Assembly: GCF_016097555.1 (NCBI RefSeq)
Contig: NC_054702.1
Location: forward strand, 84,872,175-84,936,174
Length of the DNA stretch: 64,000 nt
DNA from: Gigantopelta aegis
Lineage: Eukaryota > Mollusca > Gastropoda > Neomphalida > Peltospiridae
Reading direction: 5' to 3'
Below are positions 1 to 11,076 of this stretch, piece by piece. The position numbers and the translations under genes were made by a program. The notes beneath the pieces are model-generated. The model had not been told where the DNA came from. It worked only from the letters and a program-made list of their open reading frames with translations, and made no database searches. Each line of letters begins with the position of its first letter. Position 1 is the stretch's first letter.

Positions 1-65
1 ACCCAGAGAAACGTTTTCCTGTAGACGTCCCGCTTTATTTCGTCACCACTAAGTTGAACATAGCT

Positions 66-275
66 TCTGGAAGGTGGACCAACACGCTCACCAGCATTGT
101 ATATCGTCAGGAGTGGTTGGACTAACCCAGTTGCCCTTGGCTTCTTACCAGACTCCTGTAGACTACACATTGGGATAGTCTACAGGAGTCTGGTAAGAAG
201 CCAAGGGCAACTGGGTTAGTCCAACCACTCCTGACGATATACAATGCTGGTGAGCGTGTTGGTCCACCTTCCAGA
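66..275. repeat. Perfect inverted repeat, 100-bp arms, 10-bp loop
   Basis: Positions 66-165 are the exact reverse complement of 176-275, with 166-175 as spacer. Homology stops abruptly at 65/276. The right arm continues the reading frame of the neighbouring minus-strand gene fragment, so the left arm looks like the inverted copy. It is either a recent foldback duplication or an assembly or library fold-back artefact. Confidence 0.9.
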
Positions 276-1648
276 GCTGTTTCAACCTCTTCATGCTGTG
301 TATAGGACATTCCATGTCCATAGCGGTTTAGAATCCGTATTAACTCAACATTTCCAGTGAGTGTCTTTACCGCCTCTAGTAATATGATGTCTTTTGGGGG
401 CTTAAGTCTTGAGCAAGTAACACCGTACACAATGTCCTGCCCAATTGAGTCCACTAATCTATCTACCCTACCTGAGCAGCTGGTAGATTCCCCACTGAAA
501 AGATATCTCAAAAATGCATTTAATGAAATAGGAATAAATTCAGATGACTGTTTTAACTGAGCAGGTACAGGAGGCCAAGGCATTTTGGTTTCCTGCATTT
601 TGGTTTCCTGCATTTTGATATCACTTCTAAGTATGAGGGAGACATGCAGTTCTTCTTTCAACCTCATATTTTCCTTAACAACCTCACCTAGTGAAAGATT
701 ATCTGGGTACACCAAAATTTTACCTTTCTCATCAGGAATCATGTGTAGGCTTTCACCAAACTCAGCAACAAGTTTTCTCTGAATATGTTTTTTGGTAGAA
801 CTTTTGACCTCTGTTACACCCATAGATACTAAACTATCTGTCAGTTTCTTTGTCAGTTCAGTAAGTCTAACAACATTAGGTTCCTGAAACAGATCATTTC
901 TAATAAATCTAAACAGTTCTTCATAACTCCTTTTTTAAGCTCTGGTGTAAATTACTTCAGGATCAAGTTCTATTTCCGTTGTAGAAAGATTGTTATTGTC
1001 ATCATTTGTCACTTTCTTTGGTGGCCTTGTGAATGCACGATAGCACTGCCCATGATAATGTCCTTCGGCAGCCACTAATTCCCTTGAAAGAATAGCAATT
1101 ATACGATCATTTTCGTTCCGCACAGCTGCCTCTCTGATTGTCCTGTCGGCACGAAGATCTACACATTTAATTAGTTGGTCCCTAGTATTTGTACCTTTTA
1201 TGTATTTGCTACTCTTTAAACAGAAGATGCAGATAGGTTTGTACATGGTAGATGCAAATGGGACAGATGATTCTCTCCTATGAAAAGTCTTTGGTTTACC
1301 AGTGTCTTCAGATGAATCCCCCGAATTCTTGTTCTCAAGAATGGCGTCCAAGTCTCTCTTCTTTATGAAACGATTTCTACACTGCCTATGATAAAACACC
1401 TTTGGGACACGACCAGATTCAGCTTTTGCAGAAATCCGAAGAATATCATTATTGCCCCTAATTTTAGCAGCTTGAACAAGTTTTGTCCAGGAGTCCCAGT
1501 CCTTTGGTGAAATGAGTTCAGGGTCCCGATCATTGCAGTTAAAAATACAACACTTTCGTATTTTTTTCTCTGGCAATTCAATGTCCCCCTGGTCAACATC
1601 AGCTTGATTATCAGTAGGAATACCTTGTTCAGCATCATCCATGATCAA
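122..1648 (-). pseudogene. Broken copy of a multicopy Cys/His-rich invertebrate gene family
   Basis: A minus-strand reading frame runs from 1648 down to about 122 and is interrupted about once. The first part has two similar zinc-binding-looking modules. The first is CCIFNC followed by YHRQC; the second is CIFC followed by HYHGQC. The stretch LIKCVDLRADRTIREAA resembles a family I remember as highly multicopy and uncharacterised in molluscs and cnidarians. The later part (LTGNVELIRILNRYGH) also fits that family. The 3' end runs into the inverted repeat at 66-275 and loses family-like sequence there. Function is unknown. It could be mobile-element derived or a dispersed host family; the sequence alone does not decide. 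Confidence 0.55.
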
Positions 1649-1779
1649 GTAGGGTATGGCTCAAATGCACTTCGTTACCCTGAAAAACCATATGAGGCAT
1701 CGATAAGGCTGATGAAAATAGATTTTATTGTTATCATCAACAACAATTCAAGAAATAGGTGAGGTATTGTGTTAAACTT

Positions 1780-2440
1780 TTATCTTTCATCTTGGTCAAA
1801 AACACATTTCAAGGTAATTTGAGAAATCAAAGAAAGAAATTTTGACGTTTTGACCTCTGATGACCTTGATAATGACCTAATTTGCATAAGACACATTCCA
1901 TGTGATAGAACTCTTGATAAGCAGCAAAATGAGTGGTCATTTGGTTTATTATTCCATATACTTTGAATTATTGCATTTTTCATTTCCCCTACTCCAAATC
2001 GGAGATATTTTCGTCTTTTTAAAAATATGTATGGAATTATTCCATGTTCTGCCTCAGTTGATAATTATAAACTCATTATGTTTTTAAAAATGGGTTTTGA
2101 ACTCCTTCAGCTATAATAAGACTAATTTTGCTTGAAGAAATTCCAATTGGTTTGGTTCCTATGGTTATTTCTTGAGTGAGCATCCAGATTTTAGGCAACC
2201 GCAAAAAATCATGACCTTTTGACCTCTGGTGACGTTGATAATGACCCTAATTTGCATAAAACCTATTTTACTTAATAAAACATTTCATAAGCAACAATAT
2301 GAGTGGTCATTTGTTTAATTATTCCTCCTACTTTTGGAGTAATTGCATTTTTGATTTGCCCTACCACAAAACATTTTCCTCAATTTTCGACGTACATACC
2401 CACATTCAAAGGCCGATTACTACAATTTAGCTGTGGATCC
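1780..2440. repeat. Two diverged copies of a non-coding unit with AGGTCA-type half-sites
   Basis: Segments around 1840-2000 and 2205-2370 match each other: both have 'tttgacctctg', 'ttgataatgacc', 'taatttgcataa' and 'gagtggtcattt'. The first copy has TGACCT at 1851-1856, 1861-1866 and 1873-1878, i.e. direct repeats with spacers of 4 and 6. The unit lies just upstream of the gene fragment at 122-1648 and may be part of the same dispersed repeat. Confidence 0.6.
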
Positions 2441-2566
2441 AGCTTTGGCTTCAAAGATTTTTTGAAACTATAGACCTAGTACGTTCTAAAAATCATAATG
2501 GCGTTTACTCCCCCCAGGTGGTACCAACCCATGACATTTTGGAGTCTAGCTCATGGCCTATAAGTT

Positions 2567-2670
2567 TCGTCTGATGACTACGTGTCCGAATTACCAAATG
2601 TTTGAAGTCCACTAGCCAATGATTAATAAATCAATGTGCTCTAGTGGTGGTGTTAAACAAACACTTTTTA
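2567..2670 (+). repeat. SINE 3' fragment
   Basis: This is the 3' part of the common SINE in this window: 'accaaatgtttgaagtccac', then 'aatgtgctctagtggtg' and 'gttaaacaaa'. The tRNA-like head is absent. Confidence 0.75.
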
Positions 2671-2814
2671 ACATGCTGGGTGAGGTAAGATTTATGCAGT
2701 CTGTGTTGGATAATGCTAAAATACAGTGTTATATGAGGCTTATGTATTTAATTGATGTAACAGTTTTCTCCCTCGCAATTAACATATCGTTCCTACAGGT
2801 CTGTGGTATTTTTA

Positions 2815-3022
2815 CCCAGTGCTCGTTCCAGCTAGTGCACCACGGCTGGTATATCATAGGCTGTGATATGTACTATCTTGTCTGTGTAATGGTGCATATG
2901 AAAGATCCCTTGCTATTAATGAAATTTTTTACTTTATTTCAGAATTACCAAATGTTTGACATCCAGTAGCCGATGATTAATAAATCAATGTGCTCTAGTG
3001 GTGTCGTTAAAGAAAAGTTTTA
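2815..3022 (+). repeat. SINE, 5'-truncated
   Basis: Begins near 'gttccagctagtgcaccac' in the body and runs through 'aaagatcccttgct' to the 'gtgtcgttaaa' end. The central 'gtttcctct' box is replaced by a T-rich stretch. Confidence 0.75.
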
Positions 3023-3037
3023 CCCAGGACATTGCTT

Positions 3038-3305
3038 GAGGTGGGGCATGACCCAGTGGTAAATTACCCACTTGATATGAGGTCAGTGTAGGATCGGTCC
3101 CCATTGGGCTATTTCTCGTTCTGACAAGTGCACCACGACTGGTATATCAAAGGCTGTGGTATGTGCTATCCTGTCTGGGATGGTGCATATAACTGATCCC
3201 TTGCTACTAACGAAAAAATGTGGGTTTCCTCTCTTAAGACTGTCAAAATTACAAAATGTTTGACATCCAGTAAATCAATGTGCTCTAGTAATGTTGAACA
3301 AACGT
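3038..3305 (+). repeat. tRNA-headed SINE, near full length
   Basis: Has the Pol III-like head (A-box-like 'gacccagtggtaaa', degenerate B-box 'ggatcggtcccc'), the body 'gcaccacgactggtatatca' and the conserved 3' box. It is the third SINE in a row in the same orientation between 2.5 and 3.3 kb. Confidence 0.8.
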
Positions 3306-4677
3306 TTTGGTTGAGACAGACAAATCCAAAAGGTCCACTCAGAACGCTGGTTCCTGCGACCCATCACATCTCGATGGAACACTTGTAATTGATTCGAACA
3401 GACCTTTCCCCATGATATTTTTAAGGCGCTTATATTTTCACTATCAGTGCCAGCTTTGTTGTCTATGACAATTAGTAATCGACTGTTGTTAAACGAAATG
3501 GTGCTGCGGGTATGAAAGACATGTTTCACCTATTAGAAGTGTGAATACCTGTGTACTGTAAATTTTAAAAAGTTATTAAACCAGCAGTTGATTGTCACAT
3601 AGCTAATTAAAGCGTAGAGGCAGTTGATTTGAGGCCCTTGCATGATACCAAAGCGCTTACTTACACACCTAAGGCGTAGTGGCCGGCCACTACGCCATAT
3701 GTCTCTGGGAAACTCCTATCGAAGCTTGTCACTTGTTCCTGGTGTGTGTGTGGGTCACTATGAAAGAGCGAGTGTACATCTATGTGAATAATCTTGGGGG
3801 GGGGGGGGGGGAGGTTTTCTGGCGCGGTAGCATCTTAGTCTTACGTCAGATGAATGTGATATGATATACTACTCAAAACAAGTTTCGGATAAATTTTACC
3901 ATACAACATTTGGCCGATTTCTCGTGCCTGCGCTAGGCTATTGTATATCCCAAGTTTAACCCTAGGCTACATAACACACCAAAAACCTCAACCCGTGCCC
4001 ACAGGGCGGATGCTTTTCGCATATCGTATAGATGTGTTACGAAAACCACGGGCTACCTGGTGGGCGATGATTCTCATCGGTCGGAAGATGTATGACAAAA
4101 AAATACATTGGACTCGAGTGTGAACGGTCAAAGCATCGATCGTTCTCCATGGACTAGAGTCCCCCGCCCTCCTTGCTGCTTTACCGTAGTGGTAGTTTAT
4201 GTGGCGTCGATTAATTTTTTTCTTTAGAATAACACCAATAACGGTTTTGGGCCTCAAATTTAGTGAATACCTAAATATTGCAATAATATTAATTCATAAT
4301 TTAATATGTTCATAGGCGTGTGTGGATGGGTCAGGCTGATGTTTGCCTGAATCTCAATAATGAAGTTTATTGTCAATTGCATTACTACCTAACAGCTATA
4401 TTGGGTTGTAAACGAATCACTACGCATGTTTGTTTGTTGTTGTTGTTTTTTTACAAGGATTATCTGATGAGTATTAATGTAGAAATGTATTTGCAAGAGC
4501 CACTTGTAAGCTAGTTTTAGAAGAAAAAATATTCTGCTTTGGGAGACATATTCAAGCACCCCTCGTTCCATCAAAACACTCACTGGCATTCAGCTTTTAT
4601 GAGGTATGGGGGCATTCTACCCAAAAATTAAAAAAACTAAATGTCCTAAATTGCAATGTCTTGCATTCTACAAGTAA
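3306..4677. other. Gene-free stretch with a palindrome and a poly-G tract
   Basis: No convincing coding region was found. It contains a perfect 24-bp palindrome at 3673-3696 and a poly-G run at about 3795-3811. Short open frames here have no recognisable motif. Confidence 0.5.
3673..3696. repeat. Perfect 24-bp palindrome
   Basis: A 12-bp half-site (ggcgtagtggcc) is followed directly by its reverse complement, with no spacer. It could be a dimeric protein site or a remnant of element ends; no flanking duplication was seen. Confidence 0.85.
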
Positions 4678-5080
4678 AACCGGCCTCGGTGGCGTCGTGG
4701 CAGGCCATCGGTCTATAGGCTGGTAGGTACTGGGTTCGGATCCCAGTCGAGGCATGGGATTTTTAATCGAGATACCGACTCCAAACCCTGAGTGAGTGCT
4801 CCGCAAGGCTCAATGGGTAGGTGTAAACCACTTGCACCGACCAGTGATCCATAACTGGTTCAACAAAGGCCATGGTTTGTGCTATCCTGCCTGTGGGAAG
4901 CGCAAATAAAAGATCCCTTGCTGCCTGTCGTAAAAAGAGTAGCCTATGTGGCGACAGCGGGTTTCCTCTGAAAACAGTGTCAGAATGACCATATGTTTGA
5001 CGTCCAATAGCCGATGATAAGATAAAAAATCAATGTGCTCTAGCGGCGTCGTTAAATAAAACAAACTTTACTTTTTTTTT
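4678..5080 (+). repeat. SINE with a different tRNA-like head, full length
   Basis: The head starts 'accggcctcggtggcgtcgt' and contains a B-box-like 'gggttcggatccca'. The body and tail are shared with the common SINE ('aaagatcccttgct', 'cgggtttcctct', 'caatgtgctctagcggc') and it ends in a T-rich stretch. It is a second subfamily with an exchanged head. Confidence 0.8.
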
Positions 5081-5201
5081 CTACAAGTAAAATTCATCAT
5101 ATAACAAATGCTAGTAAATACATTTTTAAATGGATTTTCACGATGTATAATTTTTGTATACTTCTGTATACATGTACACTGAAAGTATATACATGTGCAT
5201 G

Positions 5202-5204
<3 letters not shown>

Positions 5205-5292
<88 letters not shown>
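5205..5292. repeat. (AC)n(AG)n compound microsatellite
   Basis: About 13 AC repeats followed directly by about 29 AG repeats. The open frames across it are low-complexity artefacts. Confidence 0.95.
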
Positions 5293-5295
<3 letters not shown>

Positions 5296-6090
5296 TGTAC
5301 CAAATTGGTGGATAAAATGAAATAAATACTTAAAATGAACAACAGTATGATCCAATCGATAATTCGTTACAATTATGATCAAAAATATAATGAATATATT
5401 TATTTTTTTTAAAAATGATTTTGCAATATATTGTTTTCAATTTACTACATAGGACTCTGTAGCTCTATTTTTAAAAAAATCAGCTAAAATCGTCTGACTC
5501 TTAGTAACACGTTTACGTCAGTTCTGAAAGGCTTCAGGGGAATCCTCTGCCGGAAAATGTTGAAAATTAGAAATGCAAAATGTATTTCTGGAGTAGATTT
5601 TCTCCAGCACTGGAGGTTGGGGAGGGAATGGGCGCACCCCTCTCCTTAGAAATATATTGGTCAGCATGTTAGTGTACTTTGGAATACTGTAGGTGCCCCT
5701 TTTCAAAACGTTGCACCCTCCCTAGACAAATTATGTGTCCTCTCCTGAATACATCCCTAAGATACATAGCCCTAACATATATTTATGTAAAAAGTGATGT
5801 TTGTGCTAAAATCCTTCACCGTCATCAGAGCAAACCCTAACCCAGGAACGAAAAACTGGCCAATATGTTTGCTGCTAATGAGTACCAAAAATCCTAGCAA
5901 TGTTTGGTCAGTTCTTTATACCTAAAATATGTAAATCATCACTGAAGACTCGAGGAAAATGTTTGACCACTTGTGAGTAGCTAGGGGTAAAAAACCAAAG
6001 TCCCATACAACATCGTTTTAATAATTAATGAAACCACCTTTCGCTTGTAGACGGTCAAAACAGCGCTGTCATAATTATGCAGTCGATCAG
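5293..6090. other. Gene-free stretch
   Basis: AT-rich sequence with no exon, RNA gene or clear repeat that I can support. Confidence 0.5.
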
Positions 6091-6091
6091 A

Positions 6092-6325
6092 TGTAACCGG
6101 CCTCGGTGATGTGGTTAAGCCATCGGACATAAGGCTGATAGGTGCAGGGTTCCATGGGCGTACATAGGATTTTGAAAAGGGGGGTTCCAAAACAGATTGC
6201 AGAGATATTGGGCATATATTTCTATGTTGAGTAAATATAATAATGTCAGATATCAATGTCAGATATATTAAATTATAAAAAAAAGCGATTACGGGGGGGG
6301 GGGGTGTTTCGGTCGAACCCATCGT

Positions 6326-6365
<40 letters not shown>

Positions 6366-6520
6366 CGACTCAATGGGTAGGTGTAAGGCCACTACACCGA
6401 CTTCTCTCTTACTAACAATTAACAACTAACACCCTGTCCTGGTAAGACAGCCCACATAATTGAGGTGTGTGCCCAGAACAGCGTGCTTGAACCTTAGTTC
6501 ACGAAAATAAATGAAATGAA
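6092..6520 (+). repeat. tRNA-headed SINE (third subfamily), split by a G/C-tract insertion
   Basis: The head 'accggcctcggtgatgtggt' runs to a B-box-like 'gcagggttcc' at about 6152. The body resumes at about 6361 with 'gactcaatgggtaggtgtaa' and ends with 'gtgcttgaacc' and 'acgaaaataa'. Undisrupted relatives lie at 36311-36590 and 37366-37635. The inserted 6153-6360 segment starts 'gggcgtacataggatttt' and ends in a long poly-C run. Confidence 0.7.
6326..6363. repeat. Poly-C tract, about 37 bp
   Basis: A homopolymer run at the end of the insertion in the SINE; its length may be a sequencing approximation. A poly-G run lies just upstream at about 6292-6303. Confidence 0.9.
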
Positions 6521-6710
6521 ATGATCAGATGTTAAAAGGATTACTGGAGTTATTGTTCTGATTCTTGAACATTTGCAAGGTTCCTATGCTTGTCTTTCGT
6601 CTGTCCAACTCATCCCAGGCATGTTCAATAGGTGGCGAATCTGGAGAGAATGCTGGTCAGTGCAACACTTTTTGAATGCATTTTACGATATAGTGTTTAA
6701 ATATTATTTG

Positions 6711-7096
6711 AAGGGACATTCCCGAGTTTGCTGCATTGTAAGATGTTTCCGACTAATAAAATATTTCTACGATTAAACTTACATATTTAATATATTTTCT
6801 TGTTTAGAATATCAGTTTCTGTATAGTCAATGTATTTCTGGTCGTCTTAATATTTGTAAGAAGCCCAAACTGGATTTTGTCTTCGAATAATTTCGTACGT
6901 ACGAAAAAACTATTTTGGGAAATAAAATGGAATTTAACCAAGTACAAATATTAGAACGATCAGAAACACGTTTAATATACAGCCACTAATATTTTATGCA
7001 GAAAAATATATTCGATATGTAATTACAATCGTTAAAAAGTCTCTGTTTGCCGATAACATCTTAAAAATTGCAGCAAACTCAGGAATGTCCCTTTAA
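6711..7096. mobile_element. MITE with 'AAGGGACATTCC...' terminal inverted repeats, copy 1
   Basis: The left end 'aagggacattcccgagtttg' mirrors the right end 'caaactcaggaatgtccctt', and the right end is followed by TTAA-like flank. The inside is a large imperfect palindrome centred on 'cgtacgtacg'. A second copy in opposite orientation is at 8957-9323. TTAA flanks suggest a piggyBac-type mobiliser, but this is only inferred. Confidence 0.8.
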
Positions 7097-7194
7097 AGAT
7101 AAAGAAACAAAATAGAGAAAACACGCAATGAAGTTCTTTACTGTGTGTTTGATAATTAGCAAAGAAAACACAAAACAGGACATCCATGTGTCTA

Positions 7195-7230
7195 TCTATA
7201 TATCTATGTATCTATCTATATATCTATCTA

Positions 7231-7290
<60 letters not shown>
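7195..7290. repeat. (TATC)n(TA)n microsatellite
   Basis: Degenerate tatc repeats merge into about 25 TA units. Confidence 0.95.
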
Positions 7291-7291
<1 letters not shown>

Positions 7292-7477
7292 GTTTTCTGT
7301 CATTTATATACTTATGTATATGATATTAACCTGTACGATTCGTAACGAGTAAAATTAATATTAACCAGAATATTATTTTAGCATTTTGCAATGTAGGCCT
7401 ATTATTAAAAACGTAGCTGAATTGGTTTTTATTCTAACTGCTGAAATGTAATTTCCTAATACAAGTAAAATTTACCA

Positions 7478-7645
7478 GGATAGAATGATGGAAATATACG
7501 GTGAGCAGTTTTCCGGCCAGCTCATCTTACTCGAATGGCTCCATCGTTTTTCCCGAAAAAGTAGATTCACTCCAGGTGGGGGGGGGGGGGGGGGGGGGGG
7601 GGTAGCCCCACCCCCGTCCCGTACGTTTATGGGCCCAGGTGTAGT
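7478..7645. repeat. Dispersed repeat with internal poly-G tract
   Basis: Shares 'tagaatgatggaaatac', 'ggccagctcat' and 'cccccgtcccgtacg' with 18745-18900. A run of about 24 G lies at 7577-7602. The proline- or glycine-rich frames across it are artefacts. Confidence 0.65.
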
Positions 7646-7916
7646 TCCGAAACTAGACGCGGAGCGAAGTAACTGACTATGATAGGTGACCAGGCACATG
7701 TCTATGTGGTGACTAGAAAAAAAGAAAGACAAATTCTATTGGAACTTGATAGTACAATAGTCTTTATTTGTTGAGACCCTCACCCCCAGCCACGATCGTT
7801 TATTTTTTATTTTTTAAAAATATTTAATATAAGGTTTAGGGTCAGGGACGGGATGTAGTTCGCATGGGACGACACTCCAGTCAAATAATGGTAAGTATTA
7901 TGAATATGTTTATCAA

Positions 7917-7921
7917 CATCA

Positions 7922-7953
<32 letters not shown>

Positions 7954-7966
7954 TATATATATACAT

Positions 7967-8055
<89 letters not shown>

Positions 8056-8090
8056 AACATACATACATACAAACATACATACATACATCG
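7917..8090. repeat. Complex microsatellite block (AAT, AT, AC, ATAC)
   Basis: Successive aat, ta, ca and cata repeats. Three minus-strand frames across it encode only low-complexity peptides. Confidence 0.95.
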
Positions 8091-8569
8091 TAAAAGCAAA
8101 AGTACAATACAATACAAACATTAAGGTAAGAATATTTCAAAACTGTATAGAAATCAAAATGTTTTAAAATTAATTCTGTATGGAATTTAAAAGTTTCTGA
8201 TGTATTTTTGTTACTAAAAATACTAAAAGAATATAAAATCACTGTAACTGTAGGGAACACTAATCTGGCATGGCAAAACAAAATATGAAGGCGTTACCAA
8301 ATTGTCGGTTAAATCAATGTTGGAAATTGATAGCAAGTGCTTAATGCAAAAACGAAATTGTTCAGATGGCAAATGGCTTCGCATCAAATAACTTAATATA
8401 TTTGTTGTCAAACATCGTATTATGTGCAGGATGTTTTGGCATAGCTTTATTCTTAGTAGCATACTGCAGAGAAAGATTTGCACATCTAGCGCCCAAACTA
8501 GGTTCATGTGCATCAATATACAAGTTCTCCTCGGGACATGTTCTGAAATCAACACGACAAAGTCCAAGG

Positions 8570-9384
8570 AATGCTGGTCAACTCGCCCCAAAACCAACTC
8601 GCAAAACCAACTCGCCCCAGTGTTTGAACAACTCACCCTAAACTTTACTGTACGTAAATAATTGCGACGAAATTAAAAATGGACATCTACAACTTTGGTG
8701 TCATTTTAGTTTTTAATATTACAACGAAATCCGCTATTACAACCATTTATTAAATGCTTTTATATTGGGGAGATCCTAATATCGGATAAATAATAATATA
8801 TTACAATGAACTGTTAAGCCTATTTTTACGACGTTTGTGAGTGTGTCCTTTATTTCCTGAAACTAAAGGAAAGAACAGGCAAGGCTTTTGGAATCCGACT
8901 GCTGTGCATATTCAACAATATTTAATGCACATTATTATTTAAAATATTGGTATATTAAAGGGACATTCCTGAGTTTGTACAATTTTTAAGATGTTATTGA
9001 CTAACAGACACTTTTTAGTGATTGTAATTACATATCAAATACATGTATATTTTTCTGCATAAAATATTAGTAGCTGTATATTAAACGTGTTTCTGATCGT
9101 TGTAATATTTGTACTAGGTTAAATTTCATTTTATTTCCTAAAACAAAATTTGTACGTACGAAATTATTTGAAGAGAAAATCCAGTTTGGGCTTCTTTCAA
9201 ATATTAAGACGACCAGAAACACATTGAATATACAGACTCTGATATTTTAAACAAGAAAATATATTTAATATGAAAGTTTAATCGTAGAAATTTTTTATTT
9301 TGCAATGCAGCAAACTCAGGAATTGATATGAGTTAATTAAACAGTGTGGGGCGAGTTGGTTTTGGGCGAGTTGCTCCCAGCCCG
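8570..9384. mobile_element. Non-autonomous TIR element inserted in the LINE
   Basis: Terminal inverted repeats include 'caactcgccccaaaaccaac' on the left and its inverse, with minor changes, on the right (about 9345-9374). The flanks read agtccaagg (8561-8569) and agtccttgg (9385-9393), a likely diverged 9-bp target duplication. Such a length would fit hAT- or Mutator-like elements. No transposase is present, and it carries the MITE at 8957-9323 inside. Confidence 0.7.
8957..9323. mobile_element. MITE copy 2, nested in the TIR element
   Basis: Same family as 6711-7096 but inverted. The left end 'ttaaagggacattcctgag' is complete, and the right end 'gcagcaaactcaggaat' lacks the last bases. Central 'gtacgtac' is retained. 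Confidence 0.8.
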
Positions 9385-9554
9385 AGTCCTTGGTTGTGTA
9401 TAGGATCTAGCATCTACAAGTAAGACTTATGTGCTGATCCATACACAATGCAGCTATAATCAAGTTTATATCTAACTAAAGATCGATAGTCTAAGTATAA
9501 CCTTTCGAACTTCTCCCTATTCAGTTTTGTCAATAACTTTTAGACTGAGTTTTC

Positions 9555-9950
9555 CCTCGACCCAACTGGTGCATTAGACGTCGTGACATATACCGTCTTG
9601 TCTCCGAAAATGCACATAAAAGATTCCTTGCTGCTCTATCGTACAATAGGCCTACAATACAATACGATACGATACAATACGATACGATACAATACAAAAT
9701 GCTTTATTTTTGCGATTACTTATGGTGTATACAAATAATTATACATACACGTAATCACAATCTGGTGACCCGCCAATAGTAACGTTTATGATAAAAATAA
9801 TGAACGACTAAATGCATGCATTAAACAAAACAAAAAATTTATGTGCGGCAGCGGGTTTCTTCTTTTTCTCTATCAAACAATATTGAAATAAATACGTTAG
9901 ACATCTAATAGCCATGGTTAAAAAGTGCTATGTGTCGTTCAACAAATGGT
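9555..9950 (+). repeat. SINE interrupted by an AT-rich insertion
   Basis: The body 'atgcacataaaagattcc' and 'ttgctgctctatcgtaca' breaks off at about 9645. It resumes at 9840 with 'tgtgcggcagcgggtttct' and 'tagacatctaatagcca'. The intervening part begins with an (ATACG)n-like stretch. Confidence 0.6.
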
Positions 9951-10084
9951 CCTTTTCTATACCAACGCTCCAGCACGTTGTTATATTGGCTATTAGGTGT
10001 ATATCAAATTAGGTATACTAATTGTGAGAAGATCGATAATTTAAGAGAGGAAATATACTTTCATTACGTAGGCTTCAGCCATGT

Positions 10085-10231
10085 TACGACACGCACGCGC
10101 GCACACACACATACACAAAGAAATACTACAACCGCCCGTTAGCGGCACTTTGTATTTACGTAATACTCAGACCACGCTGGTAGTTCGCTCGAAGTCGACC
10201 AATCAAGATACACAGGAGGAACTAAACGTAG
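10085..10231 (+). other. Possible 5'UTR exon of the downstream HDAC gene
   Basis: A CpG-containing, unusually GC-rich patch ends at a good donor (CGTAG|GTGAGA, intron starting at 10232). The HDAC coding exon has an acceptor-like site at 15993-15994, so a 5.8-kb 5'UTR intron is conceivable. Nothing else supports it. Confidence 0.2.
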
Positions 10232-10949
10232 GTGAGATACCCTTTATATTTCATATTCGATTTAGCATATATGTTTTTCTAAGTAAATAAATACAAGACA
10301 ATACATTTTGGGGGAAAAGACGGCTTAGGAAGTAATTAGTATATTGATTTATTTTTTAGAATAACCACACATAAAAATTAATCAGACTGAAATTTTATTA
10401 CTGTGAACGTGACTTTAACGCTATTGTCAGTTGTGCATGGATTTAAACGAATACTTTCTTTCTTTCATATAAGTGATTTTTCAACAATTAAGGCAAACCC
10501 ACAATAATAACTCATACTATGTTAGTCATAAATCAGTTATATAGCAAACAACAATTAAGTATATAATTGAAAATCGGCTTAATTAAAATACTGAAGTGTT
10601 CTTTTCAGTCATGCGTATGTAGGCATGCTGGTTTTCCCAGAGATTGGTTGAACGGGCTATCCTTACTATATCAACTATATAATGCTATGAAATAATACTA
10701 TGCTTACACAATCATACTCCACATTTGTAATTTGGTCTAGACCTATAAATAAATGCATTTTATTAGCTTCGGTTAGATGCATTTAAGAATCTTAATCCAC
10801 AATGTTTGCTCGTTAGGCCTGTTATTTGGAATAAAACTATGAATATTAGGCCTGCTGATTTCAACCTTGACGCAAATTACAACTAGTAATTATAATTGCG
10901 TGTTGTTTTGTTTATTTTATTGTGATACGTTAATTGTGTTAAGGAACGG

Positions 10950-10985
10950 AATCTATCTGTCTGTCTGTCTGTCTGTCTGTCTGTA
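10950..10985. repeat. (CTGT)n microsatellite
   Basis: About seven ctgt units. Confidence 0.9.
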
Positions 10986-11076
10986 TATATACACACAGTC
11001 AAACCTTTTTATTAGCCAGGTCAAGGATTTTGGATTGGTATGCATATTCATTTAAGAAATGAACATTAGTGGAAGT

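Larger units (their letters stand above)
8225..9545 (-). mobile_element. Degraded non-LTR retrotransposon (LINE) fragment, split by an insertion
   Basis: Reading minus from about 9545 to 9385, the translation shows a reverse-transcriptase C-terminal pattern, 'LDYSCIVYGSAHKSYL' then 'MLDPIHNQGLGL'. It resumes at about 8565 with 'FRTCPEENLYIDAHEPSLG' and 'LSLQYATKNKAMP', followed by a weaker region down to about 8225. This order matches Jockey/CR1-type LINE ORF2 proteins between the RT thumb and the C-terminal part. The reading frame is decayed by several stops and shifts. The interruption at 8570-9384 is a separate DNA element. Confidence 0.75.

Noticed and set aside
2619-2969. 116-codon plus-strand frame
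   Set aside because: It crosses two SINE copies; the peptide matches SINE-derived frames elsewhere in the window (e.g. 38610-38798).
5097-5342. Open frames across the AC/AG microsatellite
   Set aside because: Low-complexity translations only.
7807-8281. Minus-strand CVCVCV-type frames
   Set aside because: Translations of CA/TA microsatellites.
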